A stretch of DNA of 64,000 nt from Anarhynchus alexandrinus (taxonomy: Eukaryota > Chordata > Aves > Charadriiformes > Charadriidae), in the NCBI GenBank assembly GCA_008711295.1, contig VUYV01000755.1:58871-122870 (forward strand). The letters run 5' to 3'. The notes beneath the pieces were generated by a model. It had not been told where the DNA came from. It worked only from the letters and a program-made list of their open reading frames with translations, and did no database searches. Numbering within the stretch: the first letter of the stretch is position 1; every line of letters starts with the position of its first letter. Shown in pieces: positions 14,201-26,885 of this stretch. The position numbers were made by a program, and so were the translations under genes.

Positions 14201-17200
14201 TTTATAGAGATAAATGTATTCAGTCATTCATTTAAAGTCTTTATTAAGTAAAATTCCATCCTTTCCAGAAAAAAGATGTGATACATGCACAATATTGGAG
14301 GCAAAGACATCTCATACTTCATAATCCTAACTTGAAGTATAATGATCTTCAAATTTTTTTTCCAGTGTCCCCATCTATGTAAATATTAAGTAGCTGCATG
14401 CATAAAAAAACTATGGTTACCAAGGAAACTATCTCTAAAGAGATTAGAGAAAAGCAAGGATGTAAGTGATGGTATCGGTACACAAAAAGAAGAAAAAAGG
14501 AAATAGGAAAATTTGTTATACTCTTCCATGTCCTGCAATTTTAAGATGTGGTATTTTAAACCAGATCCATAGAAGACAATTTAGATAATCACTGTTTTAA
14601 ATTTTCCTTTAAGATATTATTCTATCCCAGTTATTTCATTAAAATAAGTATTCTTAGTATAAATTAAATATGCTGTTAATTGTGCTGTTGCACTACCGTG
14701 TTTAACACTCCTTTTTGCTTAATAGTTCCTAGAGACCATTAAGAAGACTGAATAAAACCGTGACATGAATACTGGTATTCTTTTAGGAACATCCAGTAGT
14801 CTCCAACAATTAAGGGGAAATGTTATACACTAGGATATTTGCCAATACTCAGTGAGTTCTCCAAACGAGGATAAAAACATCAGCATTTGAATATTTGGAC
14901 TGAAAACTAGGAGATCAGGAGAAACTGAGAATACTTGGTCCAAAAAGTACATAGAGATGCTCCAGCACTTAAAGACACACTTTACCCACAGTAGAAGCAC
15001 TAAGTTGGAAGAGAACTGCTGTTTTGTGTAAGGAAAAATATTCTGATTCTTTCATTCCTACTTCTATCATGAAAAAGAAGATAGACTTTTAACTCATGTT
15101 TCTAGAGTATCTTCAGTACACTTTATCCCCTCCAAACTTTTCCGACTCATTTATTGTGTTACTAAATAAATGCTGAACACTGAAAGTTCTAAATACGGTT
15201 ATTCTCAAATTATTTTTTTAGAGTTACGAGTACAAAAACTGCTTGCGATACACAAAATGACTGAATGGCTATATGATTAAATGTTTTTTTGATACATTAC
15301 AATGCAGAGTTTCTTCAGTGTCTTTTTCTCCACAATATAGAAAATAGTGCCCAGAAGCTTNGAAAAAAAGCGCCTCTACAAAAAATTATGCAAAGAGAGG
15401 TTAAACCACCTTTTTCTCCACAATATAGAAAATAGTGCCCAGAAGCTGCAGGTTAAAACCTTCAGCTGGGGAGCTGCTATTTCCAGCCCATAAGAAGGTA
15501 TATTCTTGACCTATTCAGGTATGCAGAAAAGGCATAGCTCCAACACCTCTTCAGCCATCCTATTTGTCCTCTTGTAGGAACTGTTTAGTTATACACACAC
15601 TGGCAGTGCTAGGAAGGAGGTATATAAAGCTATTTAAGGTACCTCTAACTTCTGAAGCAGAGCTGAGACAACAAATACTTGAGAGAATTTGCTCCAGCGC
15701 CACACTGTGTATTACTAATAGGGAAAAAAAAATGTGTTGCATCTTTCTTTTCAAGAAGGAAAAATAGCTATGTATGACAAATTTCTGGCCAGGCCAAGTC
15801 AAGCCACAGGGCAGCTCACTGTTAATCAGACATAATTATCTCAAGAGTATTGAGTAATCAGTTCACTCTTTATGACAAAGTGACCCATGTGACATTGAAG
15901 GAAAAAATAGGATTGGCTTATGAAGTCATTTTATGTTTCCCATAACTGCACACAAAGATTTACTGGCTGCTTGAAACAAGACAACCGCCTGGTCAAAGGT
16001 CTGAGGTGCATAATGCACTCTTGCTCACAACTCTACAAGCCTGCTAAAATTAGAGGTACTGAAAGGGTAAAATAGTGACCCTACGTGACACATAGCAGGA
16101 GGACTATTGCTTTACTCGTTGGAAGGTATTGCCTCTCGTTTCCACCAGGGTAAATACAGACACTTTTAGGATTAATGCATTGGCAGAAACTGAAGGGAAT
16201 CTGGGAAGAGTACAAGCACTCTGGTTTTCTTCAGGACCAATAACCTGTATTACCATTTCAGGTCTTGTTCCTAAACATGTCACCCTGAATGCGCTCACAT
16301 TCTTGATCAGGTTTCCTGTTTGATTCTTATCCCCTACTATCTCACTGTGCACCCACTTTTACCCACACTGTCCTGACCCTACAATGTTCCCCACCCTTTT
16401 CCTCACCTATTCTTTTCTTTCCACCTTCCCCATCCTACAACTTCCTTCACTTGCAAACACGTATCTCAGCATTTTAGATTTTTTCCTTCTTTTACTTTCA
16501 AAAGCACACTACCCTCTGTACATCTGCAGAGATATGAAGAGAACAAAACTGAGACTTATAGACAATGTTTAGCCAATAGTTCCTCTATCTTACTGTAATG
16601 CCCATGCAAGCAGAGATCACAATCAAAGGAAAAGAGTTTCTGAGATGCACCAAATCAAGAATTATTTTCCTTTAAATATTTATCATCTTTTCCTAGCAGG
16701 ATGAAGTCTGAGAATTCACATTATTTAAACTTAAATACAGGTCAAGTTTGCTCAAAGTTACTCAGAAATATTATGGTTAATATTTGCAAGGAAAATCATA
16801 AATCTTCCACCCTTAACTGTTTTTTCTCCAGTCTTACATGGGTGGTAGTTGTCATACATTGTATTCATTGTGGAACAGAATTTAAATGCAGATGCCTTTG
16901 TTTGAACAATGTTTATCAACTACAGGACTTGAGACCTTGCACTAGAATCCAGTAGTCCATCCTTCCTATTGAACACCTCTCTTTCATCCAGATCCCCGTG
17001 ACTATTATCAGAAATTATCACTGATGGTGAGCAGTTCCTCACTTGAGGGAATTGTACATGGACGTCTTCACTTCCTCCACTAAGCTGAAGGAACAGCTGA
17101 AGTGGCAGCATTTACACTTCCTGAATGCTCCTAAATCATCCCTAAGGATTACTTAACTCCAGGACATCTTTGAAGAAAAGTCTGTGCATTTGGGATGCCC

Positions 17201-20200
17201 CTCATGTTATACCAAACAATAGGTTTTTCTAATAAACAACAAGAGAAAGTCTTAGTAGGGTATTCTCAATACTTTAAAACCTTTGTTATTTTAAACTACA
17301 GAAGTTGATCAGTTGATTATTTATTTTGAATATATTCAACATATGGGTTTAAGAGCAAAGCGTAAGCAAATTGAGTAATTGCACTAACTGCTCTAAAATG
17401 TAAATGAAAAACAGCAGCTCCATGGAATTCCTCATATCTTTATTTGCTGTTCTTCGAAGTAAATTAAACCTAATCTTTTTAGGCTTCTCAGAACCTACAG
17501 CACAAATGATATTTTAAGATACCAGAACAGCACTCTTGGCTATGTTGATGAACGTTAGCATGCGTGCCTGTATAGTTCAGTTGGTCCAAAAATCTACAAA
17601 TTAAACCAACATATACACAACCTTAACACAGAATACTGATATTATTTAACAAAAGAAGAAAACTCGTTTGTGTCACTGGGAAAACAATATCCTCCCTAAC
17701 CTCAAAATACTTGTTCTATTTCACTTAGTCTTTTTTTCTTCCTTCTTTTTTTTTTTTTTAAATCATATGGAAGTTAACTATGCCTGTAGAAAGTCCCTTA
17801 GCATACTGTCTTTTGAAGACTGAAGATGCTATTGGTGGTCTATCAGTCCCAGGAGTAGATGCTGCTCATAGATCCCACTGGCTTTGAAACTCAGCATGAC
17901 AGGAGCTACTGACTGTCACAGATACTGTTCTCAAGATGGCTTCTATATACTTGACACTCAAAACCTGCTATCATTGGCATGCATGCCAAGAGTTTTATTC
18001 CCAATATCACGATTCTTTCTGCTGTAAACTAGCTTAGTCCTGGGAATATCAGGCACAGTGAACCTCTATGCAGGTGCACAACACAAAGTCTAGAAAATGT
18101 TTAAATATTACTGGAACACTTTTGATGTTTAGAAGGCAGAACATAGCTGTGAACTCCAAAGGGAAATTTAACCCATCACAGGTAAGAATCTGGTGCCTAT
18201 AATTATCATCTTTTTTGCTAGGACAACAATATCCTATCTAAATTAGCAACATTATTTTTAAAAGCTAAACCTAATTACATTTTGGGGAAAAATACAGTTA
18301 TCACTACAGAGTTTATTTTGTCATTTGTACAAAGTATTTCTTATTGCTGTGAATCACAATCATCAGTAAAAAGTCTTTCACTATAGATATATCCTTGTAT
18401 GCAATCTCCTTGAAAAGTCTGTGGGTTAATTTTTATGGAAAGAAGCTAGGCAGTATACTCTGCTGTCAGATATTACAGAATACTATGAATTAGTCTCTCA
18501 TGGTAGATTTATTATCTGAAGTCATTATTCTGTTACATTTTTGGAGTTTTATATTTTTATGGTTTTTATGTCTGCTGATAACATAGAAAATACAAAGTGA
18601 AAAAATCAAGGTAAAATAGTTCCGAAGTGAAAATGAGGTGACTTAATTTAACAGACCAGCTTAATTGATCTTAGTTTCGTTTGACTAAGAGTGCATAGTA
18701 AAATAAATGAAAATGTGAAGGATTTCTACTTAGTCAGGAACATTAAGTTACTAAAGTAATAGACTTTCTTTAACCTCACTTTCTACAAAGGCTGAAATGC
18801 CCCATGACCTGATCAACACCACTTCTATGCTCTTCAGATACAGTGTAAATACTTTTAATATTAGGTATGGTACAATACTAAGAGGCTTACCGGATGTTAC
18901 AGACATACATTAGGGTGGACTTAAACCTTACAGTCTGTGATTTGTCATTCATTTACTTGTTCAAACATATAAACCGCTATTTCACACTTCATCAATACCA
19001 TTTTCTCATAAATGAGCCATGGATGTTATAAAATTGTGGACTTTTCACATAGTAGATTGTGATAATTTTGGCAGATGAATAAAACTTATTCCTTCTATTC
19101 CTTCTGAAATTTCTCTTCCAGATTTCACTGTAATAAGAGTACACCCGAGATATCATTTTCCTCCTCTATCACCATTTTTCTTACATCAAAAGAAATTCAT
19201 GTAAAAAAAAGACTGAAAGTTGGCCACATACCCATCTTCTCAAATTTTCTGAACATTCTGCATTGTTATGACACGCCAGATGACAAAGTATGATGTTAAC
19301 AAATGTTGATGGATTTTTTTAATATATCTACACAATGTTTAAACAGAAAAGAAGCATAGTTTACTTCACAGATATAGCATGTTAGTAAGATGAATACTAA
19401 GGATTATTGACCTGAGAGCTAAATATTTGATGAAGTGAAGTTAAAAGTCGGCATTTTCAAAATGGACAAAATATTTTTCAATGTAACTCAATTAAGAACT
19501 GTTCATACTGGTAGTACAGAACATATCTGTCTATATCAGGAGTACCGAATGTGTCCATGTATGGAAATTTCTCAGTGCATTTGTGAGTGTATTTCACAAA
19601 CTTCATAGGTAACATGGTATGTGTGTACACAATATATATAATTTACATCTGTAGACTTTTACATATCAATGTATTCAGGTGCTCATTTTCATTCCAATAT
19701 AGAAACTTAGAAATTAACGCATTATGTATAATTTTGAAAAGAAAGGATAATTCTCATTTGTTTACCTTATTCTTGTTATGACACTCATGTACATAGAATT
19801 CCCATAGATCTTCCTCTATATCTTGCTTGCCTAGAAATCTGAGTTATGAAGTAATCAGAGTAAAAAATGCACTTCAAAGTTACAGGCTACCAAAATGCTT
19901 TTGCTTGCAGGGCAGTAATTTGCACCTAAATAAAAGCAGAAGCAGGCCAGGCTTGCATTAACACTTCTGTGTGTTCTTTATCAGATCACTGGGGAGAATG
20001 ACTGCTTGTGAAGGAGGTCTGGAAAGTTACCAAGTTGAAGCTTCTAGCAGTTACAGATATAGTGCAAATACTGGATCAGGGTTCAGGGTATTCGCTTTGC
20101 AGGAAATTCCATGCTAACCTACATAGCTGGCATCTTAACTGTGTTAAAAGTATTTCTTTCCTTGATACAGCAGATATAACAAGATGCGTTTAAAATCAGC

Positions 20201-21246
20201 ATATGATTACAGTTATTGAGAACAGGGAAAGTAAAATGGGCTGAATAATAATGATACGTCTAGCAGAACCGATAGAAGACGAAGTTTAAAGGAATCATGA
20301 CAGTGATGGCAGATCTAGTGAACGTGACACAAACCAGTATGATAAAACAGAATTAGAAAACAAAGGTGTCATGTAATTTCAACAATTTTCAGAAAATTCG
20401 GGATACACTTTCATATAATTGAATAGAACTTGATTAAAGAGAAAGATTGAAAAGCATTACATTATTAGGGAAAACAGTGGGTAAAAAACAATGAAAGCTC
20501 TGAATTTTCCTTTCTCCTAGGAGTCTTTAATTAATAACAACCGGACGTGAGCAAGTGAGAAATCAAAATTTGAAATATAGCAGGACAAGATTTTAAACGA
20601 AATTATATTGCATATAAGGAGCTTTGTAGTATGTGACAATTTGACTATGATTAATCGTATTTTCAGATCCCACTTTACATATTAGGCTGTCTTAAAGGAA
20701 GTAACGATACAAACAGTTTAAGCAGTGGGAATAGGTGGTGCAATTGAGGGATGAAAACCCACTTCAGTAAACTATTTGTTTAATGTGTGCTATTCCCCAT
20801 AAATAATACAAGCAAAGTCACTTAGCTGCTGTGGAGTAGCTCTGTTTCTCCAAGATGTGTTGTTAAGATTGATATCTGATTCTACCGATTTTGGTCTCCC
20901 AGACATCTTTGTGAGCTCCACTATCCACACACATAACATGAACAGAAAAGTCAGCCCAATATTCAGTTCCTTGGCCAAAAAAAAAAAGTAGAAAGAAGCA
21001 GAACACTATATATGGAGGAAAGGAGAAGATTTTACATCCTATGACAGCATAGATGTCTAAAGCAGGTGGTGCCGTTTCTTTTCATTTACTACAGAGTGAT
21101 ACAGCTTACACAGACTAACTTATGGATAACTACAGGCAAGATGAATCCCACCCTTGGTGACAAACTAGATGCTTGCACGGAAGTAAATACTAGGAAACCT
21201 TTTAAACAATGTCTGTAAGGCAATTCCCTCCTGACTAGTACAGGGT
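11263..21246. other. Long intronic stretch, no gene recognised
   Basis: About 10 kb of AT-rich DNA with no recognisable protein domain, RNA gene or recent transposon. The overlapping open frames at 12157-12514 (both strands) have no domain features. A pyrimidine-rich tract lies at about 17730-17760. An assembly scar with an N is listed separately at 15322-15447. Confidence 0.55.
15322..15447. other. Assembly scar: N flanked by a 38-bp direct repeat
   Basis: The same 38 bases, beginning CTTTTTCTCCACAATATAGA, occur at 15322-15359 and 15410-15447. A single N at 15361 sits directly after the first copy. The identical copies with a placeholder N between them look like overlapping contig ends that were not merged, not a biological duplication. 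Confidence 0.75.
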
Positions 21247-22532
21247 GTCACAGAATCACAGAACAAGCGAGGTTGGAAGGGACCTCTGGAGTCCATCTAA
21301 TCCAACCCCACCTGCTCACAGCAGGGTGAGCTACAACAGGTTTCTCAGGACATTGTCCAGTTCAGTTCTGAGTATCTCCTGCATTTCAATTTGCGTCAAT
21401 TGATGCTTGTCCTGTCAGTGGGCACCACTGGAAAGTCTCTGGCTCTGTATTTACAAGGTCCCTCTGATAAGGTAAGATCACTTCCTGAGCATTCTGTTCT
21501 TAATGCTAAGAAATCACAACTCCCTCAGACCCTCCTCCTATGTGAGATGCTACAGTCCCTTCATCATCGTCATGGCCTTTTCCTGAACACACTCGAGTAA
21601 GCCCACGTCTCTCCTGTAATGGGACCAGGAATGGCCACAGGATTCCAGATATGGCCTCAGCAGTGCTTTATAAAGGGAAAGAATCAGCTAGGATTGACCC
21701 AGTCTCAAAACTTTCCCTAGTTTTGTCCAGGGGTGGTGTTTGGCCCAACACAGCCCTTTGAGCCTGTCAGTTCAGACAGTTTTCAGCCCATCTCACTGTC
21801 CATTCACCTACTCCATACATCACCAGCTTGTCTGTGAGGATGTTGTGACAGAACATGTTGAAAACCTCACTAAAGTCAAGATAGACAACGCTCACTGCTC
21901 TCCCATTGTCAACCAAGCTAGCCAACTCATTATAGAGGGCTACTGGATTGGTAAAGCACTATTTCCCCTTCATAGCTCCATGCCAACTATTCTTAATCAT
22001 CCTCTTGTTCCTCCTTCCAGAGCTGTTGCTCTGTCAGCTTCCCAGGAATTGAGGTGAGGCTGACTGGCCTGCGGTTCCCCAAACCTTCATTCTTGCCTTT
22101 CTTGAAGACAGATGTGACATACGTTTTCTTCCAGTCACCAGAAACCTCTCATGATCACCGTGACTTTTGAAAGATTATCAGGACTTGCCTCACAATGACT
22201 TCAGCCAGTTCCCTCAGCATTTGTGGGAGCATCACTGTATTAGGTCCAACAGACCTGTGTATGCCCATTTTTATTAAACATTCCCTCACTTGATCCTCTT
22301 CAAGGGTGAGTCTTCCTTGCTCCAGAATTTCTCACTGGTCTCAGTGAGACTCCCAAAGTCAGGGAGTCCCAAAGGCCAGTCTTACCTGTAAAGAATGAGC
22401 CAAAGAAGGTACCGAGTACCTTGGCCTTTTCTGTGTCCTTGCTCATTAGGTTCCTTGCCTAGTTAGGCAGAAGGCCTGCATTTTCCCTAGTCTTACTTTT
22501 GCTGCTGCATAGCCTGTACAGAAGCCATTACT
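21247..22532 (-). mobile_element. CR1 LINE fragment, ORF2 part and 3' end
   Basis: This is a reverse-strand CR1 copy. The plus strand opens with GTCACAGAATCACAGAAC and then GGTTGGAAGGGACCTCTGG, the complement of a CR1 3' tail. On the minus strand near 22030-22080 the sequence encodes a form of the CR1 reverse-transcriptase motif, 'NRRPVSLTSIPGKLTE'. The plus-strand open frame at 21740-22057 is its antisense. It is interrupted by stops and indels. It matches the CR1 copy at 34182-35066 over about 350-400 bp in the opposite orientation, so the two form an inverted pair. The outer edge near 22532 is approximate. Confidence 0.93.
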
Positions 22533-25500
22533 ACAGAAGTGGTCTGTAAACGTGCAGACCAAATTTCCCCCAATTTGGGGAAATTATTTTTCAAGCTGGT
22601 AGTAGAATACATTTGAGCTCCATAATCTAGAGCCGAGGCACCAAGTGAACAAATCATTGCATGTCTTCACAGATTTTTGGATACCTGCAGAAACTACCTC
22701 TCAAGAAAATTTCTTTGACTATCTTCATGTTGAAGAAGTTTCAAAACTCAGATAGAAGCTCTTCTGCTATTGTAGTTGTGATCAGGAGAATATTCACCTC
22801 AGCACGAGCATGGCCATATGAATAGGGATATTAAGCTTGCATAGAGAACTCTGCAGAGTGCTAACAGATGTTTTTATGTGATGAAAAACTTACATCATTC
22901 CCTCCGGTCTCATAAAAGCTTTTCTATAAACATGTATTTCTCTGAGAACAAATTTATTTACAAAACATTATTTGCCACAAGCAATGGTATGGTAGTTGAA
23001 ATGCATACCTGTAGACCAGACCAAAGAATATACTTGTCTGCCAAACAGATCCCATCTCTCACAGCCCTTTTCTAGATGCCCCTGAAACTTTAAACTCTCT
23101 TAGAACTTTCTGTAATGTATGAACTCATTGTCAGATGAGAACAACAATACTAAAACATATGAAAAGTATGTAGTACCCATCTTCCCCAGAGTGCAAGTTA
23201 TCAATGGTGGATCATCAGTCTTTTTATCCCAAGTTTTAGAAATACAGGTTATTAATAAATACACTAAGTCTAGTATGCACAGAAATGTACAGCAAGTTTA
23301 ACAGCTTAACACATTTCTTCTGCAATGGATACCTCAGTGTATTAAGGATCTTACTCATTCGAGAGCATTTCTTACTTGGCTTTATAATAGTCCTATTTCT
23401 TCCATTGAACAAGGCATAGATTTGCTTATGCATCAACACAATGACAAATATTAATTTTGGGGATGCACTGTTCTTCCTCACCTACTGTTTCCACTTTAAA
23501 AAAAGAAAAAGATGCAGCCATGAAAATAAGATATTGAAAGATATTGCCTTTTAGGTCTCTTTCTGTGTACCTCATAACTTATGTATGTTCATGTGTATTG
23601 AACATATTGATACTGGAATCATGGCAGCAATACCCGTTTTCTTTAACTCCCAAGTGATGTTCCACTCAAGAAGAGAGATTTAAAGCCCTTTTCTGCTTTC
23701 TAAGGCAGCCTCTTTAAGAGGAAGAACTAGGAGATAAATATCTCTAATGCTTTTACAAGGGAGGGTGAAAGGAAAGTATGTGTCAACTCTATTCCTCTTG
23801 GTATGCTTGGATCTCCCACTTTCAAAGAGGAAGCAGATGGCAGTCAACTAAATTGTAGTATGCAATACTGTGGTCTTGGTGACTTGTAGGTGTCTTGATA
23901 TTGTATAAGCCAATAAGCAGGATTACTGTGGACCCCAAAGAGTTCACTCGGTGACAAACAAGCCACGGGCATTGAAAGAAATACTTAGAAAGCGTATGGC
24001 ATTATCCATGCAAATATACTTCACACTGAGGGTATCAAAGAATATGAAAAAAAAGAGATTAACAGACTTTGTTAAAACCAGACACACATTTTTCTTCGCT
24101 AGTTCTAAGGGAACCTTTTTAAGGCAGTAGTTATCCACTAGATGTGGAGCTTGAGATTTATTTCCATGTTGATTCATATCTTGATCTGTTGGGAATCCAC
24201 AGTGGTATACCAGACGACTTGACCTCACGAGGTCAGGCACAGTATCAGGATGCAATTCTGGGAGAAAGAATTTAATCTGTATACTTATGTATGCATACTG
24301 AGAATGAAATCTACATGGACAAACATTCACAGGGAAACAATTGTTATCCCATACAAAAAAAAATTTTTTACTTGTCTTTTGGCATCACTTTACATATCTT
24401 TCATAGTCTAGAATCCTTTTTAAACTTTCTATGTGATTTAAATTGATGAATAAAACCATTTTTTCCTACATAAACCCCCAAGCAAAGAATGAAAAGCAAT
24501 AAAAATGAAAAAAAACCCTTTCCTTGGCTTGATGGGTATTCATTTTATAGAAAGCATCTTTATAAAAGTACAGTTTAAAAATGTAGTCCAGACCAATCAA
24601 TATTCCCTAATATTTTATTACAGAATTCATAGGGTTGTGTGTGTTCTTTTAATTCCCTAACTTTACTTCTGAGAGAGTTGTAATGTTCTTACAAAAGTAC
24701 TGCTTTCAAAATATGTAGCCATCATCTGTCTCATTTTGGAATGAGAAATGGCAAGTTAATTATATTATATATAAAAACGATTCTCTCAAGAGATAAAAAG
24801 ACATTTTTCCCTACACTTATCTTACATTCAAAAATGTTAATAATCATACTCATATACTGTAGCCATAGAGATACCTCCTGAATTTATAGGTATGTATGAT
24901 GAAAGCTACACCCAAAATCCTGAAAACTTTACCGTAGTGAAGTGAAACTATTCAATTGGCTGACTGCCTGCCAGCATTATAGCAGCCTTCAACCTGCTTC
25001 TGTATTGATCTAGTAGCCTACGTGGCAGAACATGAAGAATAACCATCTGTGTCAGGTACGGCAGCAGGTGCTGTATCCATTGAACAGGCTGCTGCCCGAT
25101 TACAATAAATCTCTTTCAAGCACCTGGCAACCTTGACAGACACTTTTATCTTTGTATAAAAACACCCCACCACCTCAAAAAGTCGTCTGAATAGAAATGA
25201 GAAAGTCAACAGATAACATCAGTTGATAAAGGCCAGAAACTGAATCCACTGAAGTCTAGTGTTTAGATTCATGAGGAGTTCCTTATCATGCCCAGCAGTA
25301 GTGTCTGCTCATCATATGTTTCAGTACAATATTGCTAACATTCTTGTAAGGCGGAACTTAAAGTAGGATAACAGGTATGTAAAGATAAACACTTTGTCAC
25401 TAACATTTTACAAATTTATGTTTGCACAGATGAGGCTTGTGCAAATAAAACCAAGTAAGATAACTCGTCACTAGAAGACTTGAACAATTACAACTTTTCA

Positions 25501-25602
25501 GTGTATCTATCTGTAAGTCTATAACTGAAGTTTCTGTAGGCAGAAGGTACAAAACAAGAACACCTGACCAGATTGTTTTCGAAAATATTTTAAGAGTCTC
25601 AC
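22533..25602 (-). other. Intron downstream of the large EYS-like exon
   Basis: AT-rich sequence downstream of the predicted donor at 25602/25603. It contains one weak candidate exon (listed at 23944-24257). The frame at 25018-25209 on the minus strand has no recognised domain. No laminin-G coding exon was identified, so the next EYS exon is probably outside the window, too diverged to see by eye, or lost. Confidence 0.5.
23944..24257 (-). other. Weak candidate exon or chance open frame
   Basis: A minus-strand frame stays open from 24330 to a stop at 23944-23946, which is unusually long for this AT-rich area. Inside it is a good splice acceptor, TTCTTTCTCCCAG, giving a possible exon start at 24257. 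The first two bases (AA) would complete a codon begun by the last G of the exon ending at 25603, so the phase fits. The translation begins 'LHPDTVPDLVRSSR' after that codon and does not resemble a laminin-G domain, which is what EYS should have next. I see no convincing donor; an AAG|GTTCCC site is the nearest. A phase match occurs by chance one time in three. Confidence 0.15.
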
Positions 25603-26885
25603 CTGCATTTATTAGTAGACGTGTTTTGAACTCAGAACTACTATTTACTATGTGGGTTAAAAGTAGTTCTTGAAATACACTACCCAGCTGAACGTTTAAG
25701 AAAGTACCCTGACTTAACAAATGATAGATCTCCAAAACTGGATCATGTGGTTTTGACTCCAGTAATTGTTGAACTTCCTCTTTTGTCAGCTGCTCAGTAG
25801 GAGTTAATCATTTTGTCAAGTCTATATTTATCTCTTTAAAAGACATAAATAATGAAAATTATGATTATAAAGAGGTGGCCTTTGAAGGAAAAATAGTCAG
25901 ACAATATGAACCAAAACATGGAAAATGAGTATTTGATTCTTGTGAAGGAAAAGGCAGAACAGACAGTTCTATCAATCGCAGATGTGTGTTTGTTTCTTGC
26001 AGTGGGATGCAAGGATGACAGTTCTGTGAACTCCACTGATTATGTTATGAAGAAAATAAATACCCAGAAGTAATAGCAGTACTCCCATTAGTGCATACCA
26101 GCTGGTTAATATCACTGAGTTCATCCAAAACATCTCATAAAATGGGGACTGTTTGCTATGCTGAACTTGGTCTGAGAATTCATCAGTTTTATTCCAGTCA
26201 TAGAACATGTTGCATATATTTGGCTTAACTCACTTAAAGAATCAGCAGACTGTTATTTGATGTTCGTGAGCTTCTGGCTGATGGATGAAGCAGTAATAGT
26301 CAGATATTCACTAGGAAGAGACATTTGCATTTGAGTTTCATGACTAACTAACAAACTAAGGAAAGATTCTTCAGGACCGTTTTTGAAGCAACCTAGAGAG
26401 AACTGAAGCTGCACTTGTAGAATCAGTTGTAAACTGTAATCCACAGGAGAGTAATGACTCATTATTTAATTCTATTTCAGCCCCTGGTATGTTACTAATT
26501 ACTGAACTCATGTCTGTGGCAGATAAAGCAACAGTCTGGTGCTGCTCTAATGATGCAACTTGTGTAGGGAAAACAGAAAGTGTCATTAAGGAACTAGTGA
26601 TAAATGAGATCGTATCATAATTATGCTGGGGAAGAGGTACTGACCTTAAATCTATGGAAACATCAGTAGCCACATATGGTACAGGTGTGATACTAGACTT
26701 CATTTTTACTGAGACCTGAGCAGCAGAACCAAGAAAGTGTGAAGAGAGAACATCTGTTGAGGTTGCTATCCTGAATACTGTTGAAGACTCTCCAGTGGCA
26801 ATTAGTCATCCTAGTCCGTAGCTCAATTTAGCCAACTTACTGGTCAGAACTATCCCACAGCTGAAAACGCCTGCCTTTTTCAGAT
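25603..26885 (-). pseudogene. EYS: Large Ser/Thr-rich EYS-like exon, disrupted
   Basis: This is probably the large spacer exon of EYS between the EGF and laminin-G regions (human exon 26, from memory). An acceptor, TTATCATTAAAG, places the start at 26885. Its two leading bases complete the codon left by the exon ending at 28253, giving Asp. An AG|GTGAGA donor places the end at 25603 with one base left over, the same end phase I recall for human exon 26. The product is Ser/Thr-rich, as expected for the spacer. The reading frame is broken. A TGA lies at 26806-26808 in the starting frame, which then ends at a TGA at 26371-26373. A second frame covers about 26462-26253, where it meets a TAA. A third runs from about 26134 to the donor with stops at 26045-26047, 25865-25867, 25859-25861 and 25808-25810. 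The length, 1283 bp, is not a multiple of three and is shorter than the roughly 1.77 kb recalled for human. An alternative weak acceptor near 26780 would avoid only the first stop. Confidence 0.6.

Noticed and set aside
21740..22057. Plus-strand open frame of 105 codons
   Set aside because: It is the antisense of a CR1 reverse-transcriptase fragment. The similar frame at 34289-34675 on the minus strand is the antisense of the other CR1 copy.
25972..26208. Minus-strand frame with a hydrophobic, membrane-like segment
   Set aside because: It overlaps the disrupted spacer exon in the exon's starting frame, but it is cut off from that frame's upstream part by stops near 26229 and at 26371. EYS has no membrane segment here. 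It is better explained as an off-frame reading.
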